This document shows, in pieces, positions 46,953 through 57,009 of a stretch of DNA of 64,000 nt. Both the position numbers and the translations under genes were made by a program. This DNA comes from Cryptomeria japonica (Eukaryota; Streptophyta; Pinopsida; Cupressales; Cupressaceae): NCBI RefSeq assembly GCF_030272615.1, contig NC_081406.1:215133497-215197496 (forward strand), in the 5' to 3' direction. The stretch's first letter is position 1, and every line of letters starts with the position of its first letter. The notes beneath the pieces were generated by a model. It had not been told where the DNA came from and ran no database searches. It saw nothing but the letters and a program-made list of their open reading frames with translations.

Positions 46953-49900
46953 ATGGCTTCTTCATCTTCCATTCTTGAATTCATTGCAAACCCTACTGTT
47001 GTGGAAAATATCAAACATCCTAGACCAGAGTTTAGGACAATCCCTAAGATAGCTAAGATGGATGACTCTATTAGTGCATTTTCAAAAATTCTAAAGGGAG
47101 TTGCATTTGTAGAAGACCCTAGGGCATACATTCACTGTAATATTGAATATTTAGGGTCTGAGGATATAAAGAATGTGTTCATGAATGTCATCACAGATAA
47201 ACAAGGTGTAATCAAACCTGAACAAAAGATTGTGAAAGATTTAGGGTTCATAGACATCCTTCATATGCCCGAATTTGATGATGAAACTATCTGATATGTT
47301 CTTAGTAGAGTTCACGGTGAATTCTTATGGCTAGAATTAGTTTACAAAATCACTAAGGAAGCAATTAGGGCTATTACATGTTTACCCTCTACTAGCACAA
47401 GGCCTGAGAAGAAAAAGAAAATTCCAAACAAAGAGGTTATGAACTTAACCGGTGCTACATCTGATAATAGATCACTCAGGGTTAGCAACATAACTGATAA
47501 CAATGTTAAATATGCTAGTATGGTTATTGGATATAAGGTTGCACATACAAATAGGCTAAATTCTGTTTCCAGTCTATGCATTCACAATGCTTATGAGATG
47601 GTAAAGAACAATGCTCAAATTGACATTTGTGAGTGGTTGAAAGATGAACTGATAGAAAATTTGGACAAAATCAAAGGTGACAAAAAGGGAACCTTCAAAT
47701 TTGGAAATTTGATTGTATGTTTAATGTTATACTTCTCAAAGGAGATTCTTGGTATAGGACACAAAGAATTTGCCTATGATATTTCTATTGGAAAATAGAT
47801 TAGGGAGGCAATTACCGACATGGGTTCAGAAGGTAACAAGCAAGTAAAGGAATATTCCAAAAACTTTCAAGCTAAAATGTAGCAAAGGGAAAGAATCCCT
47901 CAAAATATTGTTGATAAATATGACAAACATATATGTTTTGTTATTAAGAGAGATGAAATATGGATGGAGGCAGTTAAACCTAGAACTGTCTGGGTACCTG
48001 AGATGGGATATGAAGTGGACTCAAACATTTTGGAATCTTATGCCAAGATACTTCTAGATGCATCACTAGAACCTAGTGAAAAGATCTTTGGCACTGCTGA
48101 GACCATAGAAAAAGATGTTGATATTCAGAAGAAAAGGAAGAAAAAAGATAAAATATTGAAAGATTCTTCAAAGTTTGTTGAATATGTTACAAAGGGATAG
48201 ATGAAACTTGATCAGATGAGTGGTGTTGCTGCAAAAGAAAGAAAATTTGAACAACATCCAGTAACACATATTTCCCCTATTATTACCTCATCTGACTCTG
48301 ATAGTGACAAGCCTAGAGAATTTAAAAGGGTGGATAGAAAGAAGAGAAAATCCTCACCGACACCTGCTCCATCACCTAAGAAGAATAGGAAACTTAGAAA
48401 GAAAGTACAGGCTATGAGAGAGCCTAGCAGTTAGAAGAAGAAGGTTACACAGAAGAAACTAGAACAAAAGGTATCTGATACTCTTTCCCTAGAAGAGCTT
48501 GTAAATGAAATAACTTAGGATGAAAATCTTAGTAATGTTAGTAAGTTTTATCATTCTTTTAAAGATTCAGATAAAGACACTATTGAAGAGAGCATAATTT
48601 TGTACTTAGATATATATAAGAAAGTTCTTATTGAAGTCATTGATGTTCTCCCTAATGACTTATATCTAAGACTTGAAGCTAAAAGAATGTCTATTGTAGA
48701 ATTGGATAAGAAATTGAAGGTTGAAGCACTGTTGGTTGTTCATCGAGTTAAATCTAGACAAGAAATTGATGAATTGATAGCTAAAGCTAACATAACTATT
48801 TTTGCAAGTGGTCACCGGCAAGTAATCCTCATGGCCGATAGATTAAAAGAAATAGCAGATGAGATAGCAGATAAATGGGATATTTTCTTTGTGGAGAATG
48901 AGAAAAGAGAAGAAAAAGAAAGACAAAAGGTCAACAAATCTTTTACTAAGGTATACCAAAAAGGAGATAAAGGAAAGAATAAGGTTGGCAGTGTACTTGA
49001 ATTCACAATAAAAGATAACTTACCACCATTGGCTTAGGACACCCCACCAACAGTAGCAGAGACTCTGATGGATGTATAGAATTAGTTCAAAGAAAAGACA
49101 TCAAAGAAAGTAAAAACAAATGATGTTGATCCCAAGTCAAACATTCTATTTACAATGAATGTTGACACTTAGGACATCAATATTGTAATGGATAATACCT
49201 CTATTTCAGAAAGTTTTGAGGAGAAGAAATCTGAATCTATAAATGTTGAGATCCCTGACTCAGCGGTCAAGGTAGTTGACACTCAATAGAATGTTTAGAC
49301 ACAGTGGAAAAAGAACATGAACAGATAGAATCTGAACCGATAGTGAATAAGAGTGAGAATGAGGATAAGGAAGTGGTTAATGTAGCCGAACAAATAATAG
49401 GAGTAGAGAAGAAACTTATGCAAAACCTAACACTTCTCCCAGTACTTCCACTATCGATTTTAGACCAACAACTATCACCAAAGTACTTTTGGATTCCATA
49501 AAGAAAATAATTGAGTGTAATGCCTTAGCATTCAAGGCTATAGATGACTCTCTACCGATTTTCTAGATGATTGCACCAGAGTGCAAGGTAGATCACATTG
49601 TTGGATCAATAGGTAAATTGGACACGTTGTCTAAATTTATTTCCACTAACATTCAAACATTAGACAAAATAAATGAGGAGACTATTCAAGAAAGAGTTAA
49701 TAAAGAAAAGGAAGAATTATTTGGTAAAACCATAAAGGATTGTACTAAGCAGATTGATTCATAGCTACTAACATTGAATTCCACTATTTTGGAATATAAG
49801 GAATTATACTGGGAAGCTTGTAAACCTCATCATTTAACTGAAGATATTGATGATAAAATAAAGAAAATTCAGAAGGAGATTGATGATAATGCAGATAACA

Positions 49901-50133
49901 TAATTGGTTCTTTGGAACTAACATCAGTCCTAGATTAGGAAATGGCTATTTATGTAGAAAAGATTGAAAATATAGAAAAAGAAAGGGCTAGATTGAAAAT
50001 CAAAACCTGGGAGTTGAAGAATAAGCTTGGTCCAAGATTGGACAATATACTAACTCACCAAAATGAACTATCCAAGGCAACAATTCAAGGAGATAGATCA
50101 CCAAATAACAAATGCACTATCTTACTGGGATGA
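46953..50133 (+). pseudogene. Element D ORF2: conserved protein of unknown function
   Basis: About 1,060 codons from ATG 46953 (MASSSSILEFIANPTVVEN). Frame 0 runs to about 49300, then frame 2 and frame 1. Nearly all internal stops are TAG, plus one TGA at 47292 replacing an Arg codon. Conserved blocks with A and C: FIANPT, VEDPRAYIHC, DLGFIDILHM, YKITKEAIRAI, NVKYASMVIGYK, NAYEMVKNN, FKFGNLIVCLMLYF, HICFVIKRDEIWMEA, VPEMGYEVDSNILESYAKIL, a Lys-rich linker, IILYLDIYKKVLIEV, and C-terminal coiled coils ending LGPRLDNILTHQNEL. The N-terminal 350 residues are probably a folded domain and the rest helical. No enzyme motif was recognised. It sits where pol would be in an autonomous element. Confidence 0.78.
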
Positions 50134-50430
50134 TCAGGTAGACGTAAACAATAATTACCGACAATACAAAGCTCTTGCTAGGTCTTAACTTAGTTCTTGC
50201 AGATATTTTTTAGATTGTACATAACAGACTTTAGGTATCTAGGTAACTATTTTTTGACATCCTTTGTCATTGATGTCAAAGGGGGAGTGGTATAGTGATA
50301 AAAATGTATAGATTAAGGCATGGTTGGTGAAAAGTGAACAAAAGGATATCATTTTCTTAGGGGGAGCACTCTTAGTTTTTGGTTTTTGATTTTTCTCATG
50401 AGTGTTGCCATCAATGCCAAAGGGGGAGAT
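50134..50430 (+). other. Element D 3' untranslated region and PPT
   Basis: Purine runs TCAAAGGGGGAGTGG (about 50276) and TTAGGGGGAGCAC (about 50359) precede the functional PPT AAAGGGGGAGAT (50419-50430). GTTGCCATCAATG (50404-50416) is perfectly complementary to CATTGATGGCAAC (50471-50483) beyond the LTR start. Confidence 0.9.
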
Positions 50431-51233
50431 TGTTGGCATTATACACCCATATGAGAAAGGTAGATGTTGTCATTGATGGCAACAAGGTTCAACAAGGTTC
50501 TATAGGTTCAAACTGGCAATAGAATTCACCTACCGGCACTAACAGACACGACAAGGTTTATTCCAGGTTACACCAGCAGTAGATCATACCGGCATTCTAG
50601 GCTGACTTGACAATAGTATTTTTTATGCAAAATAAATTGTAATGTAAATTATAATTGTATGGCTGACATATTGTATTGTAATGACTCATATATTTATGAG
50701 TTCTTGTAGGTCATTTGGTAAGTAGTATGCAATGTATGTTTGAAGTAAGCAGTAATATTGATAGCATACCAGCTAGGGTTTTTGACAGAGGTAGAATTGG
50801 TATTAGAGAGAGCATTACAAAGAACTCATCCAGCATTTTGATGCAAGTTGTAAGAGTTCAATTTTGTGTTTACATCTGTATTGTAGTCAATGTGACTTCA
50901 TTTTGTTGAGCAGTGAGCTCTAGGCAGTTGGCCTTCCTACATGTGCATGTCCCTTTTGTACTAAGTAATATTTATTCATTGGCCAATGAGTAAATATTGT
51001 GGGTCACAAATCCTTCTGATTTTTTTCCCTTACTGAGTTTCCTCCCCAAAATATCTATGTTATGGTGTGCATTGATGCTGATTCTTTTGTTTCTCTTTAC
51101 TGCATTATTGTTTTCTTACCGATATATTAATTTCAGTTACAAAATTGCAAATAAGTTTAAATCTTTCATCTACTAGTCAGACACTGATTCACCCCCCTTC
51201 TCAATGTCTTTGGGATTAACCAAGTATCTAACA
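50431..51233 (+). repeat. Element D 3' LTR
   Basis: 803 bp, TGTTGGCATTATACACC to AAGTATCTAACA, uninterrupted. It is followed by the ATTAC duplication and the next part of the E LTR. Confidence 0.94.
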
Positions 51234-51238
51234 ATTAC

Positions 51239-51594
51239 ATATCCATTTCCCATTCACATAACCATGACCATGATGATATATAATGAGATCTTACATAATA
51301 TATACAAACCATCGACCATAAACAATCAGGTCGACCACCAAATAATAAACCAATTACATAAATACAAAACATGTTGGCCTTAGACCAAACAAACAATATT
51401 CAACACATAAGACATTCGAAAAACACATCTAGAGGGTCAATCCATATATTACATTAAACCAGTCCATAACCTAGACCAACTAGGACCCAATATAGGTCCA
51501 CATGCTAAAACAATGATCTCCATCTGCCAAGTCTTGAACATGATTACCAATAGCATCTTGAAACCATATTGGAAGCTGTACCAACACACTTATG
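51239..51594 (-). repeat. Element E 5' LTR, segment 2 of 3
   Basis: Resumes after the D target duplication and aligns with 25951-26300 of the intact LTR. It ends at TTATG (51590-51594), the target of F. Confidence 0.92.
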
Positions 51595-53220
51595 TGTTGA
51601 ACACAAAGTACCACTGAGAGGAGGGTGAATTAGTGGTTCCTAAACTTTTTAACCTTAAAAAGGAGCTTGAAAATTCCTATTAATAATTTAAGCACTAAAC
51701 AATCAAAATGGTAAAACAATAAGGAAAGCCCAAGAGATCAATTATACAACTGGAACTCACAACACCAGATGTATGAGGAAAACCCAATATGGGAAAAACC
51801 TCGATGAGAAAAGTTGTTGGAGACTGTTGCTCCAATCTAGCCTCATAGGTAAAACACTAGATTACAAAGATTTAGGGTACCAACCCAAGGAACACCAACC
51901 CCTTCCACTTTAGGGCACCAACCCAAGGAGAACCAACCCCTACACCAAACTCCAACTTAGCGATGTATATTGAAATACAATTTAGATACAGTTAAGGCTT
52001 CTTATTGCAAATGAATTGTGCAACTCTTGATCAAATATCTTGCCACCGGTGGATAGTCTTTTCTCCTCAACTGAATCTCACACTACTAGTTGTGAGATTG
52101 ATTTATCTAATTCTTGGCCTCTATTATCACTCTTTCTTTTTCACAGTCCCACCACACACTGTGTCACACTTGGATGCTACCTTCCTCTACTACACCTTGC
52201 CGGTTTTGATTAACTATGAAACTATAGTTATACCGATACTCAATCACTACCGGTTAAACCCTTTCATAGGCTTGTTTTCTCACTTACTCTGCAAATTTCT
52301 TAGAATAAATTCTAGGGCCACAATTCATCTCTTAATCTCTCTTCTCTCTTCTCCTTCTCTACAACATCAACTTACTCTGTCTTGAACTCATATATTTATC
52401 ACCATGGTTTCCTGCCAAGAAGCAATTCAAATTCAAAGCAGTTAGGGTTTCCTTTTCCTAACACAATCTTCATGAGATCTGATCCAGTCTATCTTGGGTT
52501 GATCACCTGTACTCTAGGGATGCATCTATACACATTTCCAATACCTAATGCATACTTGCTAAAGATAGCAATCACGTACAAGATTTCCTACCTTGAACTC
52601 TATCGACTCATAAAATGCTCAGTTGTTTCCTTTTTGAGGTCTTCTTGCAATTGGATTTCCTTTGCATTAATCGAGGCACCAACTACTCCCTAATCTTCCT
52701 CTATTATCCTTTCTTCCTCGAGACGCATCAGGTAGTTACAATCCTATGATTCGTGGTAGTTTCATTAATGCCAACTAGTTGTTTCAACAACCATGTCGAT
52801 GGAGGCTTCACCGACCTCTGCATGTTTTCCACCTCAGCTCCACATGGCATCACAATGGTTAATCACTTAGCTCACCGACACATAGTTGGTTCATACTTGA
52901 TCATTCAATAAACTCATTCTAGTACATCTATTTAATGGTGAGACCTTCTTTTTTTGCTAACTAGCAGAGCAGACTTCATCGATAACACATCTAACTTTAT
53001 CATTCTGCCTCTTCAACAAAATAAGGCAGTCAACCTTCAGACCGATGTACTGCTCTACTGGCTATTACTCAACAAGTTAATATGTACACAATCTTCATCC
53101 TGGTTTATGCCTTACTAGTAAGCCTTCATTCTGTCTGCTCACTACTCCTTCATTCCTACCAGTCACTCCTCTATTCGTACTGATTGACATCAATGACAAC
53201 TTAATGCCAAAATGCTAGCA
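51595..53220 (-). repeat. Element F 3' LTR
   Basis: On the minus strand starts TGCTAGCATTTTGGC (TGTTGG mutated) at 53220 and ends ...GTGTTCAACA at 51595. A tandem duplication around GGCACCAACCCAAGGA occurs near 51880-51940. No gene. Confidence 0.92.
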
Positions 53221-53385
53221 ATCTCCCCCTTTGGCATTGATGTCAACTTATTGCAAGACACTTCATACCAGTACATTTCTCCCCCTTTGAGAAAATAACA
53301 AAGGGTATTATTCACTCCTCCTTTGATCCATACCAAGCTCCCCCTTTGAATGCTTTCAACTCCCCCTGAGCCAAATAAATCCTCT
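53221..53385 (-). other. Element F polypurine tract region
   Basis: The minus strand CCAAAGGGGGAGAT adjoins the LTR. Further AAAGGGGGAG-type runs lie at about 53279-53290, 53338-53348 and 53359-53370. TTGACATCAATG (53184-53195) and CATTGATGTCAA (53235-53246) form a perfect 12-bp inverted repeat around the PPT. Confidence 0.88.
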
Positions 53386-54066
53386 CTAGGTAGATGACAC
53401 AACTCCAAACTTGTGTCGGAGGTACTCAAAAGTGCTTACAGATAATGGTTTGGTGAAAATGTCTACTACTTGTTCTCTAGTAGGGACATAATCCATCCTC
53501 ACCTCCTTTCCTTCAACCTTCTCTCTAAGAAAATGATACTTGATAGCAATGTGCTTTGTTCTGGAATGCATCACCGGATTCTTTGCTATGTTGATTGCAC
53601 TTGAATTGTCACACCGGATGAGAATAGGATCAATGATGTCCACCTGTATTTTTTTGTGGGTCTTCTTCATCCAAAGCACCTGAGAGTAGCATGTAGTAGC
53701 AACAATGTATTCGGCTTCAATAGTAGAAAGATAGACCGAGTCTTGCTTTTTGCTATGCCATGACACCAACCGGTCACCTAGAAAGAATGCACGACAACTT
53801 GTGCTCTTCTGATCATCAATGCAACCTACCTAGTCAGCATCAATAAATGCTTCCAAGATAAAATATCCTTATTTAGCATACCACAATCCATAACTGAGTG
53901 TCCCTTGTAGGTACCTAAAGACTCTACTTACATCATTCATATGTGACTGGTTAGGTGCAGCTTGGAATCTGGCCACCATGCATATTGCCTGAACTATATC
54001 CAGTCTTGAAGTAGTTAGATATAGTAGACTGTCTATCATGGATCTATACAGAGTCTTATCCACCAC
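53386..54066 (-). pseudogene. Element F RT C-terminus and RNase H
   Basis: The 54066-53869 part carries LYRSMIDSLLYLTTSRLDI and VFRYLQGTLSYGLWYAK, the copia motif between RT and RNase H. The stretch 53868-53770 is interrupted. From 53769: MVSWHSKKQDSVYLSTIEAEYIV (Glu), IRCDNSSAINIAKNPV (Asp), RTKHIAIKYHFLREKV and DIFTKPLS. Typical Ty1/copia RNase H. Confidence 0.92.
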
Positions 54067-54072
54067 CGGTGA

Positions 54073-55400
54073 TTAGTCATTCTTGCTCAATTTACTGCCG
54101 ATCACCATGGGGGTACTTACCAGTTTACAATCTTCTAGTTGGAATTTCTTCAACATCTCCTTTGCATACTTGATTTGTGAGATAAAGATTCCTTTATCTT
54201 GTTGTAATATCCACAAAACAAGGAAGTATGTCAATTCACCAAGCATTGACATCTCAAATTCTAACTGCATCTGATCAACAAATGCTTTGCAGAGGGTGTC
54301 CTTGTTGCCTCCAAATATAATGTCATCTACATACACAACCACGATGATCACATGGTTCCCATCTTTCTTTATGTACAAATTGCTATCAACACTTCACTTT
54401 TTATATCCTTTCTCCTTGAGGTATTGATCTAATCTTGAATACCATGCTCTAGGAGCTTCTTTAGACCATACAAGGCCTTCTTCAACTAACACACAAATGT
54501 CTCATCATCATGCAGCAGAAACCCTTCCAATTGCTCCATGTACCCTTCTTCTTCCAAATTTCCATTTAAGAAGGCAAATTTTACATCCATTTGGTATACT
54601 TTATAACCCTTGTAGATAGAGAAGGTTAGAAACATTCTAATTACTTCTAGTCTAGCTACTAGTGCAAATGTTTCTTCAAAGTTAATCCCCTCCACATGAG
54701 AGTATCCTTTGCACACTAGTCTAGCTTTATGCCTAACAATCTTACCTTCTTCATTCATCTTATTCCTGTAGACCCATTTTGTGCCAATGATGTTCTTGTC
54801 TTCTAGTCTAGGGACTAATTCCAAAGTCTTGTCCTTCTCAATCTGTTGCAATTCTTCTTCCATAGAATCCACCCACTCTTGTCTTTTGATGGCCTCATTG
54901 AATTTTTTGGGTTCAACTTCAGTCATGAGGCAGAGGTTGACTTGTTCATCATTCTAGGCAAGTCTTCTTCTAGTTTGCACACTATCACTCTTATTTCCCA
55001 GAATTTTCTCTTCCGGGTGATTTAGCTATACATACTAGTTGGGAGCCTTCTTGGACGCTTCCTCAGGTTCAATGTCTAACTGAGATTCATCATCTTCACC
55101 ACCTAAATTATCATACCCGTTAACCTATGGTTGACATCCTTTGTGCATATCCTCATCAAATTTTACATACACACTCTCAATGACTCTTCTTAGTCTTTTG
55201 TTATAGCATTTGTAGGCCCAACTGTTAGATGAGTAACCAAGGAAAATTCTTTCATCACTCCTAGAGTCAAAACTTCCTAGTCCGTCCATATCTTTCATGA
55301 TGAATCACTTTCTTCCAAATACTTTGAAGTATTTCATAGATGGCTTTTGGTCATACCACAACTCATAAGGTGTCATTTTGTTGTTTGTTCTTAATTGAAC
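54073..55400 (-). pseudogene. Element F integrase tail and reverse transcriptase
   Basis: The integrase C-terminus and linker occupy about 55400-54930 (MTPYELWYDQKPS, YFKVFGRK, FLGYSSNSWAYKCYNKR). RT begins [46 protein letters not shown] and YQMDVKFAFLNGNLEEEGYM. After a frame change the active site VVVYVDDIIFGG is intact, followed by MSMLGELTYFL and KYAKEMLKKF. One Gln-to-stop type TAG lies between the halves. Ty1/copia RT. Confidence 0.92.
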
Positions 55401-56103
55401 TCAATTCAAAGTATATGCAGCAGTATGAATAGCTTCCTTCCAATATGTGTCTGGCAGACTGGCCTCATTTAACATAGTTCTGGCCATCTCCTTGACTATC
55501 CTGTTCTTCCTTTCTATCACACCATTTTGTTGTGTATTCTTAGGAGTTGAATATTTCCTTCTAATTCCATGTTTCTCAAAATAATCTTCAGATTCATTTG
55601 ATGTAAACTCTCCACCTCGGTCTGATCTTAGGCATTTTAACCTGCACCCACTTTCTTTCTCTGCCATCTTCCTAAAGATCTTGAATCTTTCAAATGCTTG
55701 TGACTTATCGTGCAGGAAGGTGACCCATGTCATTCTTGAGTAGTCATGAATAAATAGCATAAAGTATCTTTCTCCTACAAGTGCTCTTGTCCTAGTTGGA
55801 CCACACAGATCTGTATGCACAATTTTGAGTGGTCTTGAGGTGTTGTGCTCTTTTGTCTTGAAGCTCACCTTAGTTTTCTTACCTTTCACACATTCATTAC
55901 TAAATGTGCTTACCAGTTTGATGATGGGTGGAATATTCCTCACACACCCCTTTTTGCTTATTGCAACTAGGGCTATCAAAGTTTATGTGCCCTAACCTTC
56001 GGTGCCACAACCAACTTTCATCAACTTGTCCTAAAATAAATTGGGAGTCATAGCATTCCTTCAAATTATAAACATTGCCATCTGTTCTCTTTCCTTCTAC
56101 CAC
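55401..56103 (-). pseudogene. Element F integrase
   Basis: The pre-integrase segment LWHRRLGHINFDS carries the His pair of the zinc finger. The Cys pair has one Cys changed (FSNECVKGKK). The core has IVHTDLCGPTRTR (Asp), CLRSDRGGEFTSNE (Asp) and QQNGVIERKNR (Glu), a complete DDE triad, and ends DTYWKEAIHTAAYTLN. The two parts are in different frames. Confidence 0.92.
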
Positions 56104-56130
56104 AACTTGACTGGTATTGTCTTTCTTTTA

Positions 56131-57009
56131 TTAGCAACTGGTTGAGTCAATGATGAATTTGTAACCTTTGTCACATATTTGACTCACACTCCACGGATTG
56201 TGCTTAAGGCCTTCCACATAATATACATCATGTGCCTTCAGTTTTCCATCAATACTTAGAATGTCTTTTCCCTTTATTTTTATGGATGAGTTGTCTCCAA
56301 ACCTTACTAAACCACCATTCCAATCATCAAGTTTGATGAATTTCCTTTTGTCACGAGTGATGTGGTTGGAGCAACCACTATCTAAAACCCATAGATTTTT
56401 CCTTTCAACATGTAAGGTAGTCTGCACTATGAGACTTGATTCTACCTTTTCCTTTTCTTTCTCAACCCATACTAATTTGGTTTCCTTCTTCTTGTTAGCT
56501 ACTATATTGTGCTCAAGTTCTATTACCAGTTCTTGATTAGGATTTGTCTTCTTCTGCTTGATCTTCCAGTTTTTACACAACTTTTCTATGTGTCCAAACT
56601 CCTGACAGTTATAGCATTTTACATTTTTATATAAGGGAACATTCTTAAAATTATTGTGGGGCACTGGTTTATTCTTCCTACATTCAAAACTCTTATGACC
56701 ATATCCATTGCACTAATAGCAGACAACATTCATATCACAGAATGTATTAAATAAGTTTCTACTTTCATAACTCATAGAGGGCTTATTGGTTAATCTATAG
56801 TTAGCCATTTTATGCCCAAATTTGTTACATTGGTAATAGTAACCATGAAAGTTTGAAACATACTGGTTAGGTTGCCTTGGTCCTAAATGGGACTGCCTCA
56901 TCAGGGGTCTTCCCTTCATGTTTTTGAATTTGGTGAAACCTTCATGATCAACCCTTTCATTTCTTCTTGGATCTGCATGTTGATACAAGAAGTGTGTTCT
57001 CCAATTCAT
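56131..57009 (-). pseudogene. Element F nucleocapsid end of Gag and protease
   Basis: Knuckle positions include YYQCNKFGHKMANY (degraded), CNGYGHKSFEC with part of its start lost to TAG, and CYNCQEFGHIEKLC. Protease follows: LWVLDSGCSNHITRDK with intact DSG, VRFGDNSSIKIKGKD and VYYVEGLKHNPWSVSQI. The frame differs from the upstream gag at about 57000. Confidence 0.9.

Larger units (their letters stand above)
38550..51233 (+). mobile_element. Element D: pol-less two-ORF LTR retrotransposon, best-preserved copy
   Basis: TSD ATTAC at 38545-38549 and 51234-51238. Without the inserted element I it is about 6.6 kb: LTRs of about 806 and 803 bp, primer site, ORF1, spacer, ORF2, repeated PPTs. The internal region has no protease, integrase, RT or RNase H. 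It carries the fewest frame changes of the three (ORF1 in one frame, ORF2 with two shifts), so it is the best reference copy for the type. Its LTR belongs to a different family from A and C. Confidence 0.93.
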
